Positions 9,719-18,000 of a stretch of DNA of 24,836 nucleotides are shown piece by piece. How positions within the stretch are numbered: position 1 is the stretch's first letter; each line of letters begins with the position of its first letter. The DNA is from a virus. The stretch spans positions 1-24,836 of the IMG/VR virus record IMGVR_UViG_3300028794_000034; one strand, 5' to 3'. Position numbers and translations under genes: made by a program. Under the pieces are notes generated by a model. The model was given only the letters and a program-made list of their open reading frames with translations, was not told the origin of the DNA and did not search any database.

Positions 9719-11674
9719 ATGGCCAAGGTCTACGTGGACGAAGACGGGAAGGTCTACGAGTCCGAAGCCAAGCTTCGGAAGAGGCCAGGGCGGAAGACGA
9801 ACAGGAGTACCCAACAGAAGAAGGACACGATCCTTGCTTACGTCAAGGACGGCTTGACCGTAGCTGAAGCTTGCAGAGACCTAGGCATCCACGTCAAGAC
9901 TCTCGCTTACTACAAGAAGTCGGATCAGCAGTTCAGAGCTGACTACGACCGGATCAAGCTGATGTCCACCACAGACGGCTCCAAGGAAGCTCGGGAAGGT
10001 ATGCCTGCCTTCCCTGAGTTCTGCGAGGACTACCTAGACACCAAGCTCTTCTGGCACCAGCTCCAGTGGTACGACATCCTAGAAGGACGAGAGCCCAGGG
10101 ACCTTCACCCGAACCAGGTGTACGTTAAGGGCGACCCTGGCATGGTGATCGTTAATACCCCCCCCGAGCACTCGAAGTCCACGACGATCACCACGAACTA
10201 CGTGACCTACCGAGTCTGCCAGGACCCGAACATCCGAATCATCATCGTCTCTCAGACTCAGGAGATGGCCAAGCGATTCTTGCGAGCGGTGAAGGACCGC
10301 CTCGCTGGAGCGAACCAAGCGTACAAGAAGCTTCAGATCGACTTCGGTCCTGAAGGAGGGTTTGATGCGAACTCTGCCTCATGGACGGCTGACTCGATCT
10401 ACGTCAACTCCGAGACCCGAGACTCTGGTGAGGCCACTCCTACCGTTCAGGCGCTCGGCATGAACGGACAGATCTACGGCAACCGAGCAGACCTCATCAT
10501 CCTTGACGACACCGTGACAGGAAAGAACGCCCATGAGTTCGCGAAGCAGATCGACTGGATTCAGCGAGAGGTCATCAACCGCCTTTCTTACCCCGGAGGA
10601 ACTCTTCTCCTTGTGGGTACACGGCTTGCTCCCGTTGAGCTGTACTCCGAGATCCAAAAGCCAGAGTGGTACGGGCAGGACGAACAGTCTCCATGGACCT
10701 ACCTCACCCAGCCTGCCGTGCTTGAGTTCGCCGAAGACCCAGACGACTGGCATGTTCTCGCACCCTTCACCAACAGGCCTCCAGTATCGCTTGGAGCAAG
10801 AAAGCTGGTGGAGGTCAACGAGGACGGGCTCTACCCCTGGCACTCAGGAAAGTCTCTAGCTCGAAGGCGAGCTACCAGCTCGCCTCAGAACTGGTCCATG
10901 GTCTACCAGCAAGAACAGGTGGTAGAGGATGCGATCTTCCCGACCGACAAGGTCGTGGCTTCGATCGATGGCATGAGAGCGGCAGGAGCTATGCAGGGCG
11001 GCGCCCCCGGGCACCGCGCTCACGGCATGGATGGTCTGTACATCATCGGAGGATTCGACCCGGCTATTACAGGGCACTCCGCAGCGATCATCCTTGGAGT
11101 GGACCGCATGACCGGAGTGCGCTGGGTTCTGGATGTATGGACCCGAGCCAACTGCAAGCCCGATGACCTGTTCGACAAGATCAAGGAGTGGACCGTTAAG
11201 TACCATGTAAACGAATGGGTCATCGAGAAGAACGCGATGAACTTGATGGTGACGCAAAACCGGGACCTTCGAAACTTCCTTGGCAGTCGCGGTTCGCTCC
11301 TGCGCGAGCACTTCACCGGCAACAACAAGAACGACATCGACTTTGGCGTCGCCAGCATGAGCATGTTGTTCGACGGGTCCAAAGAGGACAAGGGTCTGAT
11401 CAGGCTTCCGTCTCGATCTCAGGCCGAAGGAGTCAAGGCGTTCGTAGAGCAGCTCTGCACCTGGTTCCCCCAGTCCAAGGCTAAGCAGGACTGCGTAATG
11501 GCCCTGTGGTTCGCGGAGACCAAAGCACGCGAGTTGGTCAACGGGATCGAGTCGGTGTTCCACGTCAACAACGAATACCAGTCCGCACGAGACAAGCAAC
11601 GATCTGTGGTCATCGATCTGGACTACATGGGTGCTGCCTCAGCAGGAGGCAGCTCAAACGAGTGGTGGAGTTAG
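9719..11674 (+). CDS. terL: Terminase large subunit with N-terminal helix-turn-helix
   Basis: A 651-residue packaging motor. Residues 32-80 form a helix-turn-helix (DGLTVAEACRDLGIHVKTLA) like that of small terminase subunits. The ATPase follows: Walker A-like TPPEHSKST (147-155), Walker B LIILDD (259-264) and coupling motif LLLVGT (296-301). The C-terminal RNase H-like nuclease has acidic residues D447 (GGFDPAITG), E503 (VIEKNAMN) and D591 (DCVMALW). It cuts and pumps DNA into the capsid through the portal. The ATG follows AAGGA at normal spacing. It is the first gene of the late operon; the endolysin gene follows after two bases. No separate small-subunit gene is visible nearby. Confidence 0.93.
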   Translation: MAKVYVDEDGKVYESEAKLRKRPGRKTNRSTQQKKDTILAYVKDGLTVAEACRDLGIHVKTLAYYKKSDQQFRADYDRIKLMSTTDGSKEAREGMPAFPEFCEDYLDTKLFWHQLQWYDILEGREPRDLHPNQVYVKGDPGMVIVNTPPEHSKSTTITTNYVTYRVCQDPNIRIIIVSQTQEMAKRFLRAVKDRLAGANQAYKKLQIDFGPEGGFDANSASWTADSIYVNSETRDSGEATPTVQALGMNGQIYGNRADLIILDDTVTGKNAHEFAKQIDWIQREVINRLSYPGGTLLLVGTRLAPVELYSEIQKPEWYGQDEQSPWTYLTQPAVLEFAEDPDDWHVLAPFTNRPPVSLGARKLVEVNEDGLYPWHSGKSLARRRATSSPQNWSMVYQQEQVVEDAIFPTDKVVASIDGMRAAGAMQGGAPGHRAHGMDGLYIIGGFDPAITGHSAAIILGVDRMTGVRWVLDVWTRANCKPDDLFDKIKEWTVKYHVNEWVIEKNAMNLMVTQNRDLRNFLGSRGSLLREHFTGNNKNDIDFGVASMSMLFDGSKEDKGLIRLPSRSQAEGVKAFVEQLCTWFPQSKAKQDCVMALWFAETKARELVNGIESVFHVNNEYQSARDKQRSVVIDLDYMGAASAGGSSNEWWS

Positions 11675-11676
11675 AT

Positions 11677-12447
11677 ATGAAGTGGGTTTCACGATCGGAA
11701 CTGGGCTGGCCCGCCAGCGCCGCACCGGACCAGGCGACAGCACTAGGCGTCAAGGTCCATTACGAAGGGTCTCCGGTCTCTAACGCTACGCACGCTGATT
11801 GCGTGGCGGAGGTCAAGCAGATCCGTAGCGCACACCTCGCTAACAAGGTGGAGAACTACTCGGACATCGCGTACAACCTTCTCGTCTGCCAGCACGGCTA
11901 CGTGTTCGAAGGACGAGGCAAGCACAAGCGAACCGGAGCCAACGGCAACCAGGATCTCAACCGAGCGCACTACGCGGTCTGTGGACTTCTTGGAAACGTG
12001 GGTGACATCAAGCCCACCCCGGAGATGATCCAGGGAATCCGAGACGCTATCGCTTACATGCGTGCCAACGGCGCTGGTAGCGAGATCAAGGGTCACCGTG
12101 ACGGCTACGCTACTGCGTGCCCCGGGGAGCCGCTGTACGCGCTCGTCAAGAGCGGTGCACTGGCGCCTATCAAGGCTGTTCCTAAGCCCGCTCCGGTGTA
12201 CGCGCCCTTCCCGGGCGCGACGTTCTTCAAGTTCGGAAAGAAGTCTCCGGTGATCGCTGCCATGCACAAGCGGCTCGTCGCAGAAGGCTGCAACAAGTAT
12301 CGGTCTAGTTCGAACCCCGACGTATGGGGCTCCGGAGACGTAGCTTCTTACGCTGCGTTCCAGCGCAAGCTTGGATACTCTGGCCGGTCCGCCGATGGCG
12401 TCCCCGGCGCTACGTCATGGAGCAAGCTGAAGGTCCCGAAGTCCTAA
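11677..12447 (+). CDS. Endolysin: N-acetylmuramoyl-L-alanine amidase with peptidoglycan-binding domain
   Basis: 256 residues from the ATG at 11677, two bases after the terminase stop, with GGAG upstream; an earlier in-frame start lies inside the terminase gene and is rejected. Residues 25-155 are an Amidase_2/PGRP-type domain: zinc ligands H28, H140 and C148 and the motif SDIAYNLLV with FEGRG. It cuts the bond between MurNAc and L-alanine. Residues 180-255 are a binding domain of actinophage endolysins (FPGATFFKFGKKSPVIAAMH, then WGSGDVASYAAFQRKLGYSG, ADGVPGATSW, LKVP). There is no signal peptide, so it needs a holin or similar, not seen here. Confidence 0.9.
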   Translation: MKWVSRSELGWPASAAPDQATALGVKVHYEGSPVSNATHADCVAEVKQIRSAHLANKVENYSDIAYNLLVCQHGYVFEGRGKHKRTGANGNQDLNRAHYAVCGLLGNVGDIKPTPEMIQGIRDAIAYMRANGAGSEIKGHRDGYATACPGEPLYALVKSGALAPIKAVPKPAPVYAPFPGATFFKFGKKSPVIAAMHKRLVAEGCNKYRSSSNPDVWGSGDVASYAAFQRKLGYSGRSADGVPGATSWSKLKVPKS

Positions 12448-12467
12448 CAACAAGGAGGTAGCCAACG

Positions 12468-14297
12468 ATGCTGTCACTCGACGAACTTCAATCAAAGGTC
12501 GAAAGCCTGCGTCGGGCTAGCGCCGATCGAGATCAAAGGATGAGGGACGTCCATGACGTGCGATCCGGCGACATCGAAAACGTCGTCCCGGGCAGTATGC
12601 CCGACGCATGGCCTAAGCCTATCGTCGCGAACCTGATCGACACTAGCGCTCGCGACGTAGCTGAAGTGATGGGCACGATGCCCAGCGTTAACTGCACTAC
12701 GAGCATCATCACCTCGGCTAAGTCCAAAGGGTTCTCGGCTAAGAAGACGAAGGTCGCGAACTACTACATCAAGGAGTCCGGCCTCCTCGCTGGTAAGCAG
12801 GTCCAGCTAGCCGACCACTACGTTACGTACGGCATGGCGATCTACGTGATCGAACCTAACTTCGAAACGAAGATGCCTTACATCAGGGTTGAGTCCCCGA
12901 TGGGCGTCTATCCAGAGATGGACCTGTTCGGTAGGCTCAAGTCGTACAGCAAGGTCTGGCGCGAAGAGGCGATCCACCTCGTGTCCAAGTTCCCCCATCT
13001 CCTTCGAGTCCTCCAGTCCAACGAGACTGGCGGGCAGGAAAGTATGGGCTGGGCAGAGCGAGAGATCGAAGTCGTCAAGTACATCGACAAAGACCAGATC
13101 ATCATGTATCTGCCTCAGCATGGCAATCAGATCGTAGATCACATGCCGAACGTTCTTGGCAAGATCTTCGTAGCTATCGGCAGGCGTCCTGGGTTCGACC
13201 ACGAGATTCGTGGATCGTTCGATGACGCTATCTGGGTCCAGCTCGCCAAGGCGCGCATGGCGCTCCTTGGATTGGAAGCTACAGAGAAGACCGTGAGGGC
13301 GCCGCTCGCGGTGCCTCGCGACGTGCAGAAGATGACGTTCGGAGATGACGCGATCATCCGCACCGACTCTCCGGAGAAGATCCGGCGTATCGGCGTCGAC
13401 GTCCCTTCTGCTGCCTTCCAAGAGGGGCAGATGCTAGAGCAAGAACTCAGGACTGGAACTCGCAGCCCTGAAGCCCGCTCTGGAAACATGGATGCTTCGG
13501 TGATTACCGGTCGTGGAGTCCAGGCCCTGATGGGTGGATTCAACACGGTCGTCACTACAGGTCAGACCGTTATTGGCGAGACCTTGCGTACCGCGCTTGA
13601 GATGTGCTTCGAGATGGATCAGAAGCTTTGGCCTACCGACAAGAAGACCGTGCGAGGCACGGTCCAGGGAACGCCGTTCGAGGAGACCTACGTTCCCCGC
13701 CGAGACATCAACGGCGACTACACGATCGACGTAACCTACGGGTTCGCCGCTGGACAGGACCCCGCACGAGCGATCGTTGGACTTCTCCAGCTTCGTGGAG
13801 ACCAGCTCATCTCACGAGACTTCTTCCAGCGTCAGCTGCCTATGAGCATCGACGTCGTTGAGATGCAAGCCCAGATCGACAACGAACAGTTCACCGACGC
13901 GCTCAAGCAGGGCATCTCCAGCTACATGCAGGCGATCCTTCCAATGGCTGAACAGGGCCAGGGCGGCGATCCGATGGAAGCTCTCGCCAAGGTTGCCAAG
14001 CTCATCGAACTACGCGAGAAGGGTGACCCGGTACACAGCGCAGTACTCAAGGCGTTCAAGCCCAAGGAGCAGCCCCAGGGCGCCCCAGAGGGGGCGCCTG
14101 AAGACCAGATGGCAGCCCTCTTGGGTGGAGGTGCCGGGACTCCCCCCGGAGGTCCTGAGCAAGGCGCTCAGGGCCCTACAGCTACAGGCGCGTCAACAGC
14201 TCCGCAAGGTAGAGACCTTCAGTCTCTCCTGAGCGGATTGTCCAGCTCTGGACAAGCCCAGGCGTCGGTAAGGACAGTCCGTCAGGCGCCTGTTTAA
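12468..14297 (+). CDS. Portal protein
   Basis: 609 residues after a strong AAGGAGG site. The sequence has the make-up of a portal: an early helical part with KPIVANLIDTSARDVAEVMG and TMPS, a central alpha/beta wing, and a helical region around 300-390 (DDAIWVQLAKARMALLGLEA). A low-complexity Gly/Pro/Gln tail (about 520-609) follows. Portals form the 12-fold ring at the capsid vertex through which the terminase moves DNA. Position after terminase and endolysin, before the large virion proteins, agrees. No textbook single motif exists, so the call rests on the pattern, length and context. Confidence 0.78.
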   Translation: MLSLDELQSKVESLRRASADRDQRMRDVHDVRSGDIENVVPGSMPDAWPKPIVANLIDTSARDVAEVMGTMPSVNCTTSIITSAKSKGFSAKKTKVANYYIKESGLLAGKQVQLADHYVTYGMAIYVIEPNFETKMPYIRVESPMGVYPEMDLFGRLKSYSKVWREEAIHLVSKFPHLLRVLQSNETGGQESMGWAEREIEVVKYIDKDQIIMYLPQHGNQIVDHMPNVLGKIFVAIGRRPGFDHEIRGSFDDAIWVQLAKARMALLGLEATEKTVRAPLAVPRDVQKMTFGDDAIIRTDSPEKIRRIGVDVPSAAFQEGQMLEQELRTGTRSPEARSGNMDASVITGRGVQALMGGFNTVVTTGQTVIGETLRTALEMCFEMDQKLWPTDKKTVRGTVQGTPFEETYVPRRDINGDYTIDVTYGFAAGQDPARAIVGLLQLRGDQLISRDFFQRQLPMSIDVVEMQAQIDNEQFTDALKQGISSYMQAILPMAEQGQGGDPMEALAKVAKLIELREKGDPVHSAVLKAFKPKEQPQGAPEGAPEDQMAALLGGGAGTPPGGPEQGAQGPTATGASTAPQGRDLQSLLSGLSSSGQAQASVRTVRQAPV

Positions 14298-14315
14298 AAA
14301 TCACTAGGAGGAACA

Positions 14316-14534
14316 ATGGCAGACGATTCAGGTCTCTTCCCTCAGCACCCTCGCTCTGGCGACTGGGAGACCCTCAAGGGCCAGGCTCTCGCTCCGCATC
14401 TTCAGATGCCGCTGGAGTCTTCGGCTATGGGCGACTCTCGCCACCAGACCAACGCCATGCCGTCCCAGATGTGGGACTCCAACGTTGTCGTCATGACCGG
14501 CCAGACCGGTGGCGGCGGGGCTATGGCGAAGTAG
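14316..14534 (+). CDS. Hypothetical small protein after portal
   Basis: 72 residues after a TAGGAGGAACA site. It begins MADDSGLFPQHPRSGDWETL and ends VVVMTGQTGGGGAMAK, with a Met/Ser/Gln-rich middle. No domain recognised. Its place between the portal and a second small gene suggests a head or connector accessory, which is a guess. It is followed by a GC hairpin (14548-14568). Confidence 0.65.
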   Translation: MADDSGLFPQHPRSGDWETLKGQALAPHLQMPLESSAMGDSRHQTNAMPSQMWDSNVVVMTGQTGGGGAMAK

Positions 14535-14547
14535 GTTTCGAAGGGAC

Positions 14548-14568
14548 GGGGGCGGAAGCCCCGCCCCC
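14548..14568 (+). other. GC hairpin within the late operon
   Basis: GGGGGCGG and CCGCCCCC form an 8-bp stem with a 5-base loop, followed by TCTCTC. It lies between the genes ending at 14534 and starting at 14586. It may attenuate or stabilise the message. Confidence 0.5.
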
Positions 14569-14585
14569 CTCTCTGAAGGAGAACA

Positions 14586-15014
14586 ATGGGTACTCCAGTA
14601 TCAGGCCCCGGCAAGTTCAGCGAACGAACCGACAAGGCTGTGAGCGCGGCAAACTCCACGCTCCCTAATGCGCAGTATGGCGAGAACCAGGATTACCAAG
14701 ACCAGAAGTCCGGAGCCAAGATGGCTTCTGGTGGAGCACCCAGTCCAGACATGAGCGCTCTCGGCGCCCCTGATCCACAGCAAGCCATGCCCGACGTCAC
14801 GGGACTTGGCGAACCCAGTAATCAGCCAGACACTCCGGTAACTGATGGCGCCGAGCTTGGCGCTGGCGCTGGCATGGAAGCTCTCGGGACTCCTAGTCAG
14901 ACCAGCAGCGACTACATGGCTGCTTACCTTCCCGCTCTCATTTTCATGGCTAACCAGCCTGGTTCCAGCGACTCTGCCCGCAACCTCGTGAGGCAGATCC
15001 AGTCAACGATGTAG
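14586..15014 (+). CDS. Hypothetical low-complexity structural-type protein
   Basis: 142 residues after AAGGAGAACA. The body is Gly, Pro, Ser, Asp and Gln-rich (GGAPSPDMSALGAPDPQQAM), so likely disordered, with a helical C-terminus (SDYMAAYLPALIFMANQ, then ARNLVRQIQSTM). This is compatible with a scaffold-like or portal-associated role; no family recognised. It sits directly before the giant virion-type protein. Confidence 0.65.
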   Translation: MGTPVSGPGKFSERTDKAVSAANSTLPNAQYGENQDYQDQKSGAKMASGGAPSPDMSALGAPDPQQAMPDVTGLGEPSNQPDTPVTDGAELGAGAGMEALGTPSQTSSDYMAAYLPALIFMANQPGSSDSARNLVRQIQSTM

Positions 15015-15023
15015 GAGATTTAC

Positions 15024-18000
15024 ATGTCAAAGTGGTGGGAGAATTCCGTTGGGGCTGCGGGGCAGGCCCTGTACCAAGACCCTACGATGGCGCTTCAGGT
15101 TGCCACTCTCAATGACAATCTCCTCAAGGCTCAGGCCCAGCAGCAAGAGACGAAGAACCAGGCCACCTCAGATTCCGGCGGTTTCATGGGCTGGCTGTCT
15201 CATACGATCAGCAGCGCAGATGGAGCCCTCTCCAATGTTCCCGGATGGGGCGAGGCCAAGAAGGTTGGCAAGGTTGCTTGGTGGCCGGTAGACAAAACGG
15301 CAAGTGGAGCCCACTGGCTCTACTCGAACGCGATCTCTCAGCCGATCGCTACGGCCTTCTTGGTTTCTGGCCAGGCGGAGCAGAAGGGCTATGACCAGTT
15401 CCTTAAGGGGAGTACGTGGAGTAAGCAGTACGGGGAGGCAGAACACATCTCTCCAGCTCAGGCCTACATGAACGCCTCGGCAGCTGAAGCTGCTACCGGC
15501 AAGGGGATTGCCGTTCCTTCTCTTATGGGAACTAAGTTCACCAAAGCAGAGAGCGACCAGATCAATCGACAGTACGATCGCTTTGCAGTTGATACCGACT
15601 ACTGGCGCAACAAGGTCGGCTGGAAGTACACGGCTGGCACCGGAGCACTTGACTTCTTCTTCAACGTCGCTGGTGATCCTACGGCTCCTGTTGTCGGTGG
15701 AGTTGCCGGTGCGGTCAAGGGTGCTCGTTCGCTTCAGTTCGTTGATGATGGCGCTGGCCTTGTCCGCACTAGGGGCGCGGCTCTCGACATCCTGAGCCCG
15801 AAGGCTCCGCAGACCATTGGCGAAGCGGTGGCTAGCAAGAACATGAACAAGTTCTTCGATTGGTCTGAGGGCAAGTCTGCTGCCGAGATCGCAGCTCATC
15901 CCATCTGGGGCAGGGGGCGTAGGGTCAACCCGTTTGCCAACCAGTACGGACAGATCCTGTCCAAAGCTGAGCGCGACGAGATGCCTGTCATGCTTCGGTT
16001 CGCTGCTGGCGACAGCTCTGCCGCTGGTCAACTCTCCGCCAAGGGAACAGAGACTCTTGCCAACCTCGGCAAGGTCTCCGAGAGTCGTGCGTTGGTTAAC
16101 TCCGTTCGACTCAACCCCGATACGGCTGGCTACTTCGTAGCTCGTGAAGCTGGAAAGACCGCAGAAGAGGCAACTCCTCTCGCCAAGGGTCGACTTCTTG
16201 AGGCTCCATTCCCCAGACCTACTACGCCTGGTCCCCGCCAGGCGGGCTGGGATGCTACGTATGGTCAGGTAGAAGCTCAGGCTGGACTAGCGCGCACCGC
16301 TGTGCGCGAGGCTGGACTTAAGCCGCCAGCCGCTATTAGACCAGCGAGCAAGAACGAGCTGAAGATGGCCAACGATTGGCTTACCGCCAAGCGGGCTCTT
16401 GCTGAATCTGAAGTCGCTGCGATGCAGTCCAAGACTGGCTACTACGGTTCGATCCTTGGAGACAACCTCGGCAGGTCTGTTGAAGACTTCTCTCCGGGTG
16501 AAGCCAACCTGTTCGGCACGATGAAGCAGATGTATCGCATGGGTCCTGCGGCCTTGCGCGATGCAGAAGCATCGGCCGGTCGGAAGATTGCAGCTAAGAC
16601 GGGTGCGGCTTCTGATACTCGAAGTGGTGGCCTCGTTACTCGAACTCTTCGACGTGGCTTTTACGACACGCCTAAGCGTGTCGTTCAGTCTTTCGGAGAC
16701 AAACTCCCTGAAGGGCGGATCGACCACAACGACATCGATGCACCTACTCGGGTGATGGAGATGTTGAAGCGAGTTCCAGGGCTTCAGTCCGATCAGCGGA
16801 TCTCGATGCTGAACGACTACACCAGTGCTGGCGACAAGGTCTCCAGGGCCAAGGCCCTCGAAACCATCCAGACCAACGCCATCCTTCACATGGCCAACCG
16901 AGTCCACGGACTAGACCCTGAGACTTCTAGGCTTATCGCTCAGATGACAAAGGATGGGATCGACTCTACGATCGCTGGCCTCGTTGGCAAGTCGCCGACC
17001 AAGCAGGCGTTCTCTTCTGCGGTCAACCCTCAGACCGGGCGGATGGTAGACAAGGTCGATGACGATGGTGCGTGGATTCTTGCACCCCTTGCTAAGACCC
17101 AACTCAGTGCGACGGACACGCTGCTGCCGGTTGATGAGATCAACACTATGTTGGCTCGCCACTCCGGAGTGCTTCAGGCTGTAAAGCAAGCTGGCGGAAC
17201 GTCGGCTGATGCGCTCGCTTCGTTCGGCGACATGTTCAACAACGTTTGGAAGGCTTCAACGCTCCTTCGTCCTGGCTATGTACCTCGCATGATCTCTGAT
17301 GAGCTGCTGCTTGCTGCTATCAAGTTTGGCGGCATGTCAAGGCTTGTTGGAGATAGCGTCAAGGGTGGTCAGAACTTCGTTAGGAACCGTGCTCAGCAGG
17401 TCGGCGCTATCGCTGGTAAGGGCTCTTACGTTCCATCGAGTGGAGCTGGCATTGAGTCTAGCCATGCGATCGTGAAGATTGCAGATCCCGACGTAGCTGC
17501 CGCAGCTCTAGCGCGTGGCGACAAGGTAGAAAAGGTCAGGGTCAATAAGGCGCTGCCTCTCGTGCGCAACGTCATCGACGAAGAGCAGGAGGGTCTTGCT
17601 CAGGTCAACAAGGACATCGCTAAGTTCACGGTCAAGCGAGACAGGGCCATTGCTAGCGACAAGAGCGACCTGGCAGATGTGCTGTCCGATAAGATCACTT
17701 TGCTTGAGGGCAAAGCAGCCGATCATCAGAACGTGATCAGCGAACACGTCGACTATGCCAACGAGATCCTTCGGGTGGCTAAGTTGTCCACTGGCAAGCG
17801 GCTCGGCGAAAGCACGTTCGAAGCGTTCGGCCAGAAGGTTCCTCAGGCATTCAGCCGTGATTGGGAGAACTCGATTCCGCGAGATCAGATCACCTCTGAT
17901 GGTGCGTTTGCTGCAATGGTGGGTCGCCGTGAGGCGATCCATACCGGACGGGCCATCAAGACCGGCTCATGGGACTACGTCACTCCTGATCGACCCGAGC

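Noticed and set aside
9469-9867. Rightward 132-residue frame upstream of and into the terminase gene
   Set aside because: It overlaps the start of the terminase in another register and has low-complexity Ala/Arg/Gly composition.
10379-11599. Long antisense frames inside the terminase gene
   Set aside because: Shadows of a well-supported gene; no ribosome sites and no domain resemblance.
11506-11676. N-terminal extension of the endolysin into the terminase gene
   Set aside because: The start at 11677 has a proper ribosome site and the amidase domain begins just after it; the extension is terminase codons in another frame.
15168-16031. 287-residue antisense frame inside the giant virion gene
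   Set aside because: Codon shadow of the long rightward gene, with no upstream ribosome site or domain signs.
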